The notes: generated by a model from the letters alone, not told the origin. Shown: positions 16,655-26,464, counted from the stretch's first letter. The stretch: 64,000 bases of DNA from Thiotrichales bacterium (GCA_947476405.1 CANJQG010000002.1:1-64000), one strand, 5' to 3'. Program-made: numbers and translations.

Positions 16655-17629
16655 ATGAAATGCTTAAAGCTTCATAAAATCGGTTTAATATCCTTATGTC
16701 TGAGCGCTTCTTTTGCAGCTCACGCAGATACCTTTTTAGACCAGACACTGGCTACAGATACCCCCACTCCTACTTCACAAAGCGCCACAGCAGAACCCGC
16801 AGCGCCTATCAGCACGCCTTCATCGACTGATGCAAGCAATGTCGCATTTCAACAATTATTAAATTCTTACTTCCCCCTCACACCGGATCAAATTCACCAA
16901 TTTAAAAATGCCACAGCAGTTCAACAAGAGGCCAATGCTGCCCCCCCAGGAAATAGCCCTCCTGAAGGCACCTCATCCATTATTCCTGTCACTTTAAAAC
17001 CAGGGGGAGTAATGCCCGTCATCCGCGTTGGCCGTGGCATGATTACATCTCTCGTGATTACCGATGCGTCTGGCCAGGTCTGGCCAATTACATCTTATAG
17101 TATTGGCGATGCATCGTCCTTTGCGGTGCAATGGGCCAAACCCAGTGGCGTGCTCATGATTCAAGGACAAAAACTCTACGCACAAACCAATATTGGCATT
17201 ATGCTTCAGGGAATGCAGGTTCCGGTCATGCTGACTTTACTGATTGGCCAAAACAATAATTGGGATTATCTAGACTATGTCCAGTTAGATCAGAATCAGC
17301 CTGGGGATACGAATACACCGCAACCTGTTTCACAAGCACCGGCTTATTTGGTCGATCTTCTCAATGGCATTCCTCCACCAGGCGCAACAGCACTCACTGT
17401 TTCTGATAATAATGCAGGCCAAGTCTGGTCCTATGGCGGACAATATATCATGCTAACGAAAGCGACCCTTCTTTCTCCAGCATGGACTTCCCGCGCTAAT
17501 GGCCCTGGCCCTACGCCTTTCCATGCTTATGCACTCTCCCCCGCACCTGAACTCCTCATTTCTAACATGGGCAATCTTGAAAAATTATTAGTCAACCCAG
17601 GAAGTCAAAATGCTCAAAGCAATCAGTAA
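16655..17629 (+). CDS. dotH: Dot/Icm outer-membrane core protein DotH (IcmK)
   Basis: DotH forms, with DotC, DotD, DotG and DotF, the outer-membrane core of the type IVB secretion system and has a VirB9-like role. The signal peptide ends near AAHADT (residue 25). A Pro/Ala/Ser/Thr-rich linker covers residues 30-110. The conserved C-terminal domain (about 110-300) begins with the stretch containing VTLKPGGVMPVIRVG and includes VWSYGGQYI near its end. The 324 residues are slightly shorter than the roughly 360 of Legionella. AGGAAATAG precedes the ATG. The 3' end overlaps dotG by 20 bases. Confidence 0.93.
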   Translation: MKCLKLHKIGLISLCLSASFAAHADTFLDQTLATDTPTPTSQSATAEPAAPISTPSSTDASNVAFQQLLNSYFPLTPDQIHQFKNATAVQQEANAAPPGNSPPEGTSSIIPVTLKPGGVMPVIRVGRGMITSLVITDASGQVWPITSYSIGDASSFAVQWAKPSGVLMIQGQKLYAQTNIGIMLQGMQVPVMLTLLIGQNNNWDYLDYVQLDQNQPGDTNTPQPVSQAPAYLVDLLNGIPPPGATALTVSDNNAGQVWSYGGQYIMLTKATLLSPAWTSRANGPGPTPFHAYALSPAPELLISNMGNLEKLLVNPGSQNAQSNQ

Positions 17630-18899
17630 ATACTTCAGCAAACTCTCAAATTATCCACGACTCCGTGTTCTTTTAATTGTTCTGGGCGCAGTGATTGCTT
17701 TTGTGGTCATTATGAATTTACTCAGACCTAAAAATCAAACACCCGTACTTTCTTCGAATGTGCAAGCGGCCAGCCCTAATCCAGACAATGGCACAAAAAC
17801 GGCTTCGAGCACGGCCACTGCAAATTATGCTCAACTTCATAACCAAGCGACCCAAGCAGCCACACAAGCAGCGGTTTCAGACGGAAATACCATTTTCCAA
17901 AATGCATTTTCACGCACTTCAAACACTACAAACGGATCGACAGCCGATACGCCAACTCCAGCTGCAACAGCTCCATCCACAAATACCTCACAGACTAATT
18001 TTGCGGATGCCAATGCAGCAATGGTCTCTGGCACCAACAACCCCCAAGATAGCGCTCTAGCTCAACAAGTTCAAACCCTCCAAAATCAACTTTCTGCAGC
18101 ACAAAAACAAGCTCAGGTACAAAATCAAGCGCAGACGCAACAAGTCAATCAACAACAAATGTCAACGACTGAAAACGCAATGAAATCTGGCTTGCAAAAT
18201 CTTTCAGCAGGATGGAACTCACCTCAATTAACAACCGTAGGTGGCGGAGATAGTGGTCAGGACACGCCAAGCGCGCCCCCCTCTTTTCAAGGCCCTGTAT
18301 CCATCAAAGCGGGAACAATTCTCTTTGGCGTGATCGATACTGCACTTGATAGTGATCAGCCTAACACGCCTGTTTTAGCCCATATTGTCGAAGGAAAATA
18401 TAAAGGCGCGCGCTTGATGGGTGGCTTTACGGCCAGCGCACCCTCCACGGGATCAAATGGCGCTTTGGTCGTACAGTTTTCAACGATGAGCATGCCTACA
18501 GTGGGCTCTACTTTTGCAATTAACGCCTATGCGGTTGATGCAAAAACAGGAAATAATTCGGTTGTTACAAGTGTCAATAATCATTATCTCTTACGTTATG
18601 GCATGTTATTTGCCTCTTCTTTCTTACAAGGATTTGGTAATGCATATCAAAGCTATACTTACAATTGCCCTCCTGGAACACAAAACTGTAGCGTAGTGAA
18701 TACCAGCAGCACCGGACAGACTAATAATGCCGTAACACCCACGACGCAAACCGCTTTCTACCAAGGCTTAGGGCAAATGGGTCAAAATGCCGCCCAAGCT
18801 GCTGCACAAGAATTTAACACCCCCCCCACGATTAAAGTAGCACAGGGGACAGGAATTGGCGTGTTATTTATGTCAGACCTTAGAATTCCATATAATTAA
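17610..18899 (+). CDS. dotG: Dot/Icm core protein DotG (IcmE), short form
   Basis: DotG is the VirB10-like central channel protein spanning the envelope. One membrane segment lies at residues 20-38. A low-complexity Thr/Ala/Asn/Gln-rich linker follows, with a Gln-rich probable coiled coil at about 150-190. The conserved TrbI/VirB10-like domain runs from about 225 to the end and starts with IKAGTILFGVIDTALDSD. At 429 residues it is far shorter than the Legionella protein (about 1050), because the long pentapeptide-type repeat region is missing. The ATG lies inside dotH, with AGGAAG before it, implying coupled translation. Confidence 0.93.
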   Translation: MLKAISKYFSKLSNYPRLRVLLIVLGAVIAFVVIMNLLRPKNQTPVLSSNVQAASPNPDNGTKTASSTATANYAQLHNQATQAATQAAVSDGNTIFQNAFSRTSNTTNGSTADTPTPAATAPSTNTSQTNFADANAAMVSGTNNPQDSALAQQVQTLQNQLSAAQKQAQVQNQAQTQQVNQQQMSTTENAMKSGLQNLSAGWNSPQLTTVGGGDSGQDTPSAPPSFQGPVSIKAGTILFGVIDTALDSDQPNTPVLAHIVEGKYKGARLMGGFTASAPSTGSNGALVVQFSTMSMPTVGSTFAINAYAVDAKTGNNSVVTSVNNHYLLRYGMLFASSFLQGFGNAYQSYTYNCPPGTQNCSVVNTSSTGQTNNAVTPTTQTAFYQGLGQMGQNAAQAAAQEFNTPPTIKVAQGTGIGVLFMSDLRIPYN

Positions 18900-18919
18900 T
18901 CAATCTAACGAGGGCGATA

Positions 18920-19900
18920 ATGAAAGATCAAAACGACGATAACTTTAACGAAGAATCTCTGAATGAGAACACTTCGAGCACCTCTCATCCAAATATCTCA
19001 GATGATTTTGACGAGGAAGATCTAAGCCAGTTTGATGATATTCATGAAGAATATGAGGAGACTGAAGATCAAGCCAGCGCGCCCCCCCATCATACTGAAG
19101 ATTATGATGAAGACGTGACAGAAGATGAAGCCTATGCGAACCTAGATGATACTGCAACGGCACAAGGCGTAAAAAAAGGAAGCAATTTAATTTCACTGAT
19201 GAAAGATAACTGGCTTTATATCATCTTAGTCTTAATTGTTGTTACGGTTGCAGGTTATTTAATTATGGGCACACTTTTCCCAAATACACCTGCTACAGCC
19301 CCTGCTACAGTGACTCCTGCAACGCAAACTGCATTTAACAGCCTACCTGCAACGGGCCAAACCAGTGCAACAGCGGCAGCCGCAACCAACACGAGCAGCA
19401 CAACCGCACAGCCCAATCCCACTGCACCAGGAACACCGGCAACAGCAGAACCCGCTATGATTTCAATGTCTGCAACGCAAATGCAACAACTTCTGCAAGG
19501 CTTTTCAAGTACCGTGCAAGATTCCATGAAAACCATTCAAACAACGATTCAAGCTAGCGGAGCCCCTGCAACAAATGAAAAATTAGCGACACTTCAGACT
19601 CAGCTGACCGCATTGGATGGCAATATTTCGACGCTGAATAGCAATTTAAATGCAGCTGATACCCGCCTCGGAACAACCCAACAGCAATTGAGCCAGGTTT
19701 TGGCCCAAGAAACCGCAAATCAAGAAAAACTAACCCTTCGCGCAGTAGTTCCTGGACGCGCCTGGTTAGTGGATGGAAAAGGTAATACCATTAGTGTAAC
19801 CGTGGGAAGTACTCTCGGTTATATTGGCACAGTCACTGAAATTGATAGTGATCAAGACAATAGTCAAGTCGTCACAAGTAGTGGTTATATTTTCAAATAA
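18920..19900 (+). CDS. dotF: Dot/Icm inner-membrane protein DotF (IcmG)
   Basis: DotF is an inner-membrane component that reaches the periplasm and contacts the core and substrates. The first 90 residues are very acidic (Asp/Glu runs) and cytoplasmic. A membrane helix follows at about 94-113 (WLYIILVLIVVTVAGYLIMG), then a Thr/Ala/Pro linker, a coiled-coil stretch near 225-265, and a small conserved C-terminal domain (VVPGRAWLVDGKGNT, then VGSTLGYIGTVTEID). The length of 326 is somewhat above the Legionella form. GAGGGCG precedes the ATG, and the gap to dotG is 20 bases. Confidence 0.9.
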   Translation: MKDQNDDNFNEESLNENTSSTSHPNISDDFDEEDLSQFDDIHEEYEETEDQASAPPHHTEDYDEDVTEDEAYANLDDTATAQGVKKGSNLISLMKDNWLYIILVLIVVTVAGYLIMGTLFPNTPATAPATVTPATQTAFNSLPATGQTSATAAAATNTSSTTAQPNPTAPGTPATAEPAMISMSATQMQQLLQGFSSTVQDSMKTIQTTIQASGAPATNEKLATLQTQLTALDGNISTLNSNLNAADTRLGTTQQQLSQVLAQETANQEKLTLRAVVPGRAWLVDGKGNTISVTVGSTLGYIGTVTEIDSDQDNSQVVTSSGYIFK

Positions 19901-19924
19901 CCTACGAATTGGAGCAAAGTAACA

Positions 19925-22900
19925 ATGTCATTTATTGAAGGTTTTTATAATGGAATAGAAGGCATTTTAGCTTGGGTAAGCACTGCACTCAAGCAAAATG
20001 CACTCGCCTATTGCGACCTTGAAACGGCTGACAATAAAAATGCTTTGGCCTCAAAAGATGGTTCCCTCATCTCCATTATTCGTTTACATGGCTACAAGCG
20101 TTTTATTGGAACGAATGAATTTATCTATCTTTGTCAGATTTTGGGAGAAGCATTTCAACCTGCTTTTTCAGGATCAGGACACTTTATTCAATTCTTTTTT
20201 GCCCAAGATAATGTACATATCGCAGATCGCATTTCTGAGGCCATGCAACCCGCTGTTGAAACTGCAAAACGCCTGGGCTTACAGCTAGATGATATTTTTG
20301 AATCCCGGATCAAAACCCTCTCTCGCTTTTGTTCCGACGAAGATTGTTTCATTGTACTTTGGACGAATAAGCAGGCGATTGAAAAATCACACTATAAACG
20401 CCTCACTAAACAACGCTCTGAAAAAATGAAAAGCTATAAACTCCCTAAAATGACGGGAGCCCAGGATGTATTTGGTGTATTTTCTGACTTAAGAAATATT
20501 CATCAATCGTTTATTTCCTCTATTATTGAAGATTTACAACATGCCGGTTTTTATCTGCAATTATTGAATGTCCACAAAGCAGCATACGAAATTCGAAAAA
20601 CCATTGACCCCAATTATACCAGCGAAGACTGGCAGCCCTTTTTACCCGGAGATCGCCTTCCCCTTCAACTCAAAGGCAATATTAAAAATGATATTTCGTC
20701 TTTAATGTGGCCTCCTCTCGATTGGCAGCTCATGCCGCGTGGGGGTGAAAATATTGGTTTAAAATATGCCCGAATTGGGGACCAAATTTATGCTCCTTTA
20801 TTTGTCGAGCTTTTTCCAAAAGATATTAAACCCTTTTATGAACTCTTCAGACGTCTACTCTCAGCAAATTTACCTTGGCGTATTTCCTATTTTTTAGGGG
20901 GAGATGGAATTAAAATCACCCAAAGTAAAAACGTACTGGCTCAGGTTTTGGCTTTTAGCTCCCATCACAATAAACTCATTGCCGACGCGCATCGTCTGTT
21001 AAAAACATTGCATGAACGCAGTGATGATCCCATTATTAAACTACAGGTGTGCCTGACAACCTGGGCCCCTCATAATAAACCTGAACTCCTCAAAGAACGC
21101 TCGGCTAAGCTTTATAAAATTACGCAAAGCTGGGGAAATTGTCAGGTTGGTGATATTTCAGGAGATGCGTTTGCAACTACACTAGGCAGTGCACTGGCCT
21201 TTACCGATAAAATTGCTGCGACGGCCTCTGCAGCACCCCTCTCAGATGTCATTCGCATGCTTCCTTTTGTGAGACCAGCTTCTCCCTGGCCCAATGGCGG
21301 TCTATTATTTAGAACACCTGATGGAAAACTTTGGCCCTATCAACCCGGCTCAAGCTATCAAGTCAGCTGGATTGATATTATCTATGCGCGCTCAGGTTCA
21401 GGAAAATCAGTCTTGGCGAATACCTTAAATTTGGGATTATGTTTACTTTCTGGATTATCCAGTCTCCCTCGCATTTCCATTATTGATATCGGCCCCTCGA
21501 GCAAAGGATTTATCTCTCTCATCAAAGAAGGACTTCCAGAAAACCGCAAACATGAAGCCATTTACTATCGTCTCAGCAATGATGAAAAAGATGCTATTAA
21601 TCCTTTTGATACGCAGCTGGGCTCGCGAGAACCTAATCGTGCACATCGCTCTTTTCTGCTCAACTTTCTGAATCTTTTATTAGTTGAAAATATCGAAGAT
21701 AATCTTCCTGAGGGCATGTCCAGCATGATCAGCATGATTATTGATGAAACGTATAAACGTTTTGGAGATTTAGAACAACCTAAACTTTACGTGCGTTACA
21801 GTGATGCAGAAATTGAAGCCCAACTCGACAGCATTGACCTTCCTGATGTCAACCAAATTACGTGGTGGAATATCGCAGATGCCTTTTTTAAAGCAGGCAA
21901 TCAACGTCTCGCACTCAAAGCACAGCGTTATGCGATGCCCACTATTGCAGATACAGTCTCCATCGCTTATAGCAACAGCATTAAAGACTTATTTGGTGAA
22001 ATTCTCACTATTTCAAATGAAAATTATGTGGATGCCTATAGTCGGATTATTTCAGGCGTCATTCGCGGCTTCCCCACCCTAACTTGTGTCACCAATCTTA
22101 ATTTTGAAAGCGCAAAGCTGATTTCACTAGACTTAAATGATGTGGCAAAATCAGGAAGTCCTGCCGCTGAAAAACAAACCGCAATTATGTATATGTTAGC
22201 CCGTCACATCTTGGGAAGAGATTTCTTCCTGAATATTGAAGAAATTCATAAAATGCCTGAGCAATATCATGATTATCATATCAAGCGCGCAAAAGAAGTC
22301 TTAGAAGAACCGAAACGAATTGTATTCGATGAATTTCACCGTACGGCAAAAAGTCCTGCCATTCGCGATCAAGTTCTGCAAGATATGCGTGAAGGCCGTA
22401 AATGGAAAATTCATATTGCACTGGCCTCTCAATCTTTAAAGGATTTTGATGATTTGATGATTGAATTTGCAACTTCCGTATTTATTCTTGATTCAGGCTC
22501 CTCTATTTCCATTGATGCAACCTGTAAAGCCTTTGGCTTAACGGATACTGAAAAACTAGCACTTTCCAGTCGTGTTCATGGGCCGACTTCTGAAGGCTCG
22601 ACTTTTATTGCCCAATTTGTCACAAAGCGAGGAATGAATACGCAACTTCTCACCAGTACGATTAGCCCCGTTGAACTTTGGGCATTTAATACCACGGTGG
22701 AAGATGTCTTGATTCGTGATACACTTTATCAATTGATTGGCCCTGTATCTACCCGAAAATTACTTGCTGATCGTTTTCCAAAAGGCGGCGCAACCGATGA
22801 AATTGAAGCGGAACTCAAAACCAATCCAACCGCAACTGGCCAGTCTATTTGTGATCGATTTATTTTAGAAATTCAAGGATTGCATAAAAAAGAACAACAA

Positions 22901-22939
22901 CGTCGTAAAGCCACGATGAATGAACAAGGTTTATTGTAG
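19925..22939 (+). CDS. dotO: Dot/Icm ATPase DotO (IcmB), VirB4-like
   Basis: DotO is the VirB4-type ATPase at the cytoplasmic base of the secretion complex, working with DotB. The N-terminal half is the VirB4 domain that docks to the membrane platform. The C-terminal half is the RecA-like motor, with Walker A ARSGSGKS at about residues 487-494 and Walker B RIVFDEFHR near residue 799, followed by DMREGRKWKIHIALASQ. The 1004 residues match the family (about 1009). Here it directly follows dotF, whereas in Legionella icmC, icmD and icmJ lie between them. Confidence 0.96.
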   Translation: MSFIEGFYNGIEGILAWVSTALKQNALAYCDLETADNKNALASKDGSLISIIRLHGYKRFIGTNEFIYLCQILGEAFQPAFSGSGHFIQFFFAQDNVHIADRISEAMQPAVETAKRLGLQLDDIFESRIKTLSRFCSDEDCFIVLWTNKQAIEKSHYKRLTKQRSEKMKSYKLPKMTGAQDVFGVFSDLRNIHQSFISSIIEDLQHAGFYLQLLNVHKAAYEIRKTIDPNYTSEDWQPFLPGDRLPLQLKGNIKNDISSLMWPPLDWQLMPRGGENIGLKYARIGDQIYAPLFVELFPKDIKPFYELFRRLLSANLPWRISYFLGGDGIKITQSKNVLAQVLAFSSHHNKLIADAHRLLKTLHERSDDPIIKLQVCLTTWAPHNKPELLKERSAKLYKITQSWGNCQVGDISGDAFATTLGSALAFTDKIAATASAAPLSDVIRMLPFVRPASPWPNGGLLFRTPDGKLWPYQPGSSYQVSWIDIIYARSGSGKSVLANTLNLGLCLLSGLSSLPRISIIDIGPSSKGFISLIKEGLPENRKHEAIYYRLSNDEKDAINPFDTQLGSREPNRAHRSFLLNFLNLLLVENIEDNLPEGMSSMISMIIDETYKRFGDLEQPKLYVRYSDAEIEAQLDSIDLPDVNQITWWNIADAFFKAGNQRLALKAQRYAMPTIADTVSIAYSNSIKDLFGEILTISNENYVDAYSRIISGVIRGFPTLTCVTNLNFESAKLISLDLNDVAKSGSPAAEKQTAIMYMLARHILGRDFFLNIEEIHKMPEQYHDYHIKRAKEVLEEPKRIVFDEFHRTAKSPAIRDQVLQDMREGRKWKIHIALASQSLKDFDDLMIEFATSVFILDSGSSISIDATCKAFGLTDTEKLALSSRVHGPTSEGSTFIAQFVTKRGMNTQLLTSTISPVELWAFNTTVEDVLIRDTLYQLIGPVSTRKLLADRFPKGGATDEIEAELKTNPTATGQSICDRFILEIQGLHKKEQQRRKATMNEQGLL

Positions 22940-22947
22940 GAGAACCC

Positions 22948-24033
22948 ATGCAAGGCGGACAAAAAGATTCAGGTGAATTAGAGATATTATGGCTTGTCGT
23001 CGGAGGCCTGGGGCTCCTTCTATTCATCCTCGTTTTATTTCACACCCAAATCCTGACTGCAATATTATGGATTAAGTATGGCGAATTAAAGCTACTCAGT
23101 TTTTTCATGATCCAAATGCAATATCAAGGCATTGAAAGTTTTATTAATCCCGCCAATCATAATCGAATTAGTGTCGCTGAACTAAGCCTGCTTTCTCAAG
23201 AAATTGGAAATATATTAAAAGGCCCCTGCTCCATCCTTTGTATTATTTTTATGACGATCACTTATTTTAAACATCCTACCAGTGGATTTCGCGATATTGA
23301 AAACATGCATACCCTTTCAGACAAGGTGCGCAAAACCTTTCCGGCCATTAATGTCGTTTCGGGCTTAAATCTTGTCAAACAATCCATCGATGAAGGGCCA
23401 TGGGCCATGGCATTGACACCCATTGAATTTGGTAAAAAAAATGCGTTACTCACTCGCCATCCTCAAACAAAAAAAGTCATAGTTGATGAATATAAGGCAA
23501 AGTTGATTTTTAGCCAGCAACTGGGGGGGCTCTGGAAAGGAATTGATAATCTTAACCCGCATCAAAAAGCACTTTTTGCTATTTTTGCCTCGTTTATCAA
23601 TTATAAAAGAAACGAAGGTGAGGAAGCCCTTGAAGAAATTGTATCGCAAATCAATCAAACCCAAATCAATAAAAAAACAATTCCCTTTCACACAGAGCGC
23701 TTACTAAAGAAATATGGCCAAACGCCTGCTGTACTTGAGATTATTAAAAAACACGCCTACACCAATACCATTTTTATGGAAATGCTGATTCAAGCACGGA
23801 CTTCTGGAATTGTTCTGAACTCTCTTTATTTATGGGTTAAACCCCTCGATCGCCCGCTTTGGTATATTTTAAATAATGTAGGTCGAAAAGCGGTATTTAT
23901 TGAAGCCGCAGGCGTTCAAGCACACTGTTTAGCCGAAAAGCGTCTTGGATTTGAAATTCGTCAACCCATGGTAGATGAAGCTATTTTTGCCCTAAAAGAA
24001 GCCATTGATGCCAGAATTGTCAAGGATATATAA
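22948..24033 (+). CDS. dotM: Dot/Icm coupling-complex protein DotM (IcmP)
   Basis: DotM is a membrane-anchored subunit of the type IV coupling complex (DotL, DotM, DotN, IcmS, IcmW) that recognises acidic effector signals. Two N-terminal hydrophobic segments (about residues 11-35 and 85-102) precede the cytosolic domain with GPWAMALTP (about 150) and the C-terminal RPLWYILNNVGR followed by AEKRLGF. The 361 residues compare with about 376 in Legionella. AGGAGAA precedes the ATG, nine bases after dotO. Its usual partner gene dotL is not in the window. Confidence 0.93.
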   Translation: MQGGQKDSGELEILWLVVGGLGLLLFILVLFHTQILTAILWIKYGELKLLSFFMIQMQYQGIESFINPANHNRISVAELSLLSQEIGNILKGPCSILCIIFMTITYFKHPTSGFRDIENMHTLSDKVRKTFPAINVVSGLNLVKQSIDEGPWAMALTPIEFGKKNALLTRHPQTKKVIVDEYKAKLIFSQQLGGLWKGIDNLNPHQKALFAIFASFINYKRNEGEEALEEIVSQINQTQINKKTIPFHTERLLKKYGQTPAVLEIIKKHAYTNTIFMEMLIQARTSGIVLNSLYLWVKPLDRPLWYILNNVGRKAVFIEAAGVQAHCLAEKRLGFEIRQPMVDEAIFALKEAIDARIVKDI

Positions 24034-24629
24034 TGTCACTTAAATTATCACTTTGTGGTGAACTCAATAATTGGGAAAAATTTAAAGCACGAAAAAAAAA
24101 TCAAACTTTTTTGACTGCTCGTAATAAAATTCTGCAGCGCGATCATGAAACCTGTAAGTTCTGCGCTTACCAAGGCCGAACTTTAGAAGTGATTAATTAT
24201 GATAATAATTACAGTAATAATAAGCCCGGCAATCTGCTGACGGCCTGTGTTTTTTGTGCACGCTGCACCCTTCTCGATTCTTATAAACTGGACTATGCCG
24301 GCGGAGACCGGATCATTTACTTACCGGAAATGACGCAAACCAATTTAAACACCTTATGCCGAATTTTATTTGTTGAAGCAGCGGGTGAGATGAGCAGCGA
24401 AGGGGCATACAATGCTAAAGCCATCCTGGCCCAACTCCTAGACCGTGCAACCCTATTAAATCAAAAATCAGGAGCAGAGCTATCTCACCCTGGATTATTT
24501 TTATTTTATTTAAGCAGCGAAAAGAAAAACCCTAATTTTGTAAGCAAATTACGCTGGCTTCCTGACCCACGCGAGTACATGGAAACGGTTAAAATATGGC
24601 AGGAAGAATTTGAGGTTAAAAATGCATAA
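24033..24629 (+). CDS. dotN: Dot/Icm coupling-complex protein DotN (IcmJ)
   Basis: DotN is a cytosolic zinc-binding subunit of the DotL coupling complex. The HNH-like zinc motif is intact: Cys41 and Cys44 in CKFC, then Cys72, Cys75 and Cys78 in CVFCARC. The 198 residues agree with the family (about 208). The start overlaps the dotM stop (TAATG), so the two coupling-complex proteins are translationally coupled. The 3' end overlaps the start of the HIT gene by eight bases. Confidence 0.93.
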   Translation: MSLKLSLCGELNNWEKFKARKKNQTFLTARNKILQRDHETCKFCAYQGRTLEVINYDNNYSNNKPGNLLTACVFCARCTLLDSYKLDYAGGDRIIYLPEMTQTNLNTLCRILFVEAAGEMSSEGAYNAKAILAQLLDRATLLNQKSGAELSHPGLFLFYLSSEKKNPNFVSKLRWLPDPREYMETVKIWQEEFEVKNA

Positions 24630-24948
24630 TTGCCTGTTTTGCAAAATAATTGCCAATGAGATTCCCTGTAAAAAGGTTTTTGAGAATAGCAATTTTCTTG
24701 CCTTTCATGATATGCACCCCAAAGCCAAGGTTCACATTTTAATCATTCCAAAAAAGCATATTGAGAGCCTAGCTCACTTGAAAGTAGAAGATACCCTTCT
24801 TATGGGTGAACTTACGCTTTTATTACAGAATTTAGCGCGAGAACTCAATCTCACCAATGGCTTTAAAACCCAGATTCACACGGGAGAAGGAGGCGGACAA
24901 GAAGTGTTTCATTTACACTATCACCTGCTAGGCACCCCCTCACTTTAA
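24622..24948 (+). CDS. HIT-family nucleotide hydrolase
   Basis: A histidine triad protein of the HinT branch, which hydrolyses purine nucleotide phosphoramidates. The zinc/N-terminal motif CLFCKIIANEIP, DMHPKAKVHILIIPKKH and the catalytic triad FHLHYHLLG near the C-terminus are all present. The ATG at 24622 follows GAGG and lies inside the end of dotN, so it is expressed with the Dot/Icm operon, although HIT proteins are general housekeeping enzymes. It gives 108 residues, a normal length. Confidence 0.93.
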   Translation: MHNCLFCKIIANEIPCKKVFENSNFLAFHDMHPKAKVHILIIPKKHIESLAHLKVEDTLLMGELTLLLQNLARELNLTNGFKTQIHTGEGGGQEVFHLHYHLLGTPSL

Positions 24949-24949
24949 A

Positions 24950-25699
24950 CTAGATATGATCTTCATAAACCTGCCCTGGTTTTGCACTTGATAAAACAGT
25001 TGTACTGCGAGCATTATCCTGACCACAAACCCAGAACCCATATCCCGCATATTGCCCTGGATTCCCACCTATTTCTTGCGGTGTAAAATCATAAGGAACA
25101 GGGTATCTTGTCATATTCGCATAACTACGCCACGCTTTACTTTGGTCCCAAGAATACTCGGTTCCTTCAACACTTTTAACCAGGCTCATCACGCTAATCC
25201 CTTTATCTTCAATGAAATTAGGCATCATTTGAGGGGTAACAGTTTCAGCGTAGAGGGCACCATTCACGTTGACACTAAAGCTACTGACAAAATGACTCGT
25301 AGCAGTGGCATCAATGACCGCAAAATTAATTGTATTTAAATAGAAAGAGGTCTGATCAGAACGGCTTAATCCAAAATGAACCGCATTCACTCCAGGATTA
25401 AAGTCGGTCACGATTAAATCCCGTTTTGAAGTATGTGTATTCTGAAGCCCTGAATCAATCGTCAAATTCTCTGCGCTATATCCATTTTTAACATAACTTG
25501 GATAAATCGGAACCAGAGAGGAAATAGGCGTCACATTATTCACAGGCATACTATAAATAACCAAAGGCTCGCCTCCATGTCCACAGGGATACTGAATGCT
25601 GATATTACCATCTAAAAAAGTATCGCCCTGCAAATGAACCAAGGATGCGAATGCAGAAGGACTCGTTAAAATCATTACACTAAATGCTAAAGCTTTCAT
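24950..25699 (-). CDS. exported protein, unknown
   Basis: The 249-residue product starts with a clear signal peptide (LAFSVMILTSPSAFAS, cleavage near residue 19). The mature part is rich in Ser, Thr, Val, Asn and Tyr, with only two Cys after the signal (about residues 39 and 227), suggesting a beta-rich periplasmic or secreted protein with one disulfide. I do not recognise a family. GGAG lies eight bases before the ATG, and a good promoter sits just upstream. It converges on the HIT gene with a single base between the stops. Confidence 0.6.
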   Translation of the reverse strand: MKALAFSVMILTSPSAFASLVHLQGDTFLDGNISIQYPCGHGGEPLVIYSMPVNNVTPISSLVPIYPSYVKNGYSAENLTIDSGLQNTHTSKRDLIVTDFNPGVNAVHFGLSRSDQTSFYLNTINFAVIDATATSHFVSSFSVNVNGALYAETVTPQMMPNFIEDKGISVMSLVKSVEGTEYSWDQSKAWRSYANMTRYPVPYDFTPQEIGGNPGQYAGYGFWVCGQDNARSTTVLSSAKPGQVYEDHI

Positions 25700-25732
25700 T
25701 TTCAGACTCCAAATAATAATTTAATTTAAACT

Positions 25733-25761
25733 ATTATATGCCTTTATTATAAAAATGTAAA
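25733..25761 (-). promoter_or_regulatory. sigma-70 promoter of exported-protein gene
   Basis: On the minus strand TTTACA (25761-25756) and TATAAT (25738-25733) are 17 bases apart and precede the 25699 ATG by about 35 bases. This is a near-consensus promoter, and nothing else in the interval competes with it. Confidence 0.6.
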
Positions 25762-25864
25762 GTGCAAATTCAAAAAAAAGAAACATGGGCAAAAAAAGTT
25801 AATTTTTTGCTTTTAGCTCTGCTTAAGCGACTTGGTTTACGACTCAATCTTATTCGGATAATTC

Positions 25865-26464
25865 CTACCCTTTTTTTAAGCGTAAGGCACATTCAGCCAC
25901 TCTTTTACCCTGGAAAAAACACAATTCCGCCTCCTCTTTGGACATCATGATTTGATTTTTTTGTCCGGCAAAATGACTCACGCCATAAGGGGTCCCTCCG
26001 GTCAAGGTTTGATTCAAAGCAGGATGCGTATAAGGAAGGCCGACCAAAACCGCGCCATGATGCAAAAGCGGGAGCATCATCGTCAACAGGGTAGTCTCCT
26101 GCCCCCCATGTAAACTGGCTGTTGAGGTAAATACACAGGCGGGTTTATCCACTAAACTTCCCGCAAACCAGAGATCCCCCGTCGTATCCAGAAAATACTT
26201 CAAAGGCGCAGCCATATTGCCGAAACGAGTGGGGCTACCCAAGGCAATCCCAGCACAATTTTTAAAGTCCTCTTTGGTGACATAAGGCGGCCCTGCATCA
26301 GGAATGGTGGGCTCTGAGGCCTCACAAACAGGCGAAACGGCAGGCACTGTCCGAATCCGCGCTTCTAAACCTGAAGCTGCAATTCCTTTTGCAATCTCCT
26401 TTGCCATTTCTAAAACAGCCCCTGTTCTGCTATAGTAGAGTACTAGTATATAATCCTTAGTCAT
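25865..26464 (-). CDS. wrbA: WrbA-type NAD(P)H:quinone oxidoreductase
   Basis: A flavodoxin-fold FMN enzyme of the WrbA group that reduces quinones by two electrons. The FMN phosphate loop YYSRTGAVLEMA starts at about residue 10. GIALGSPTRFGNMAAPLKYFLD and the C-terminal region GGTPYGVSHFAG are family hallmarks. The ATG at 26464 with AAGG upstream gives 199 residues, the usual size; a longer frame reaches into the divergent yihY gene and is rejected. Only 13 bases separate the two divergent starts. Confidence 0.92.
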   Translation of the reverse strand: MTKDYILVLYYSRTGAVLEMAKEIAKGIAASGLEARIRTVPAVSPVCEASEPTIPDAGPPYVTKEDFKNCAGIALGSPTRFGNMAAPLKYFLDTTGDLWFAGSLVDKPACVFTSTASLHGGQETTLLTMMLPLLHHGAVLVGLPYTHPALNQTLTGGTPYGVSHFAGQKNQIMMSKEEAELCFFQGKRVAECALRLKKG

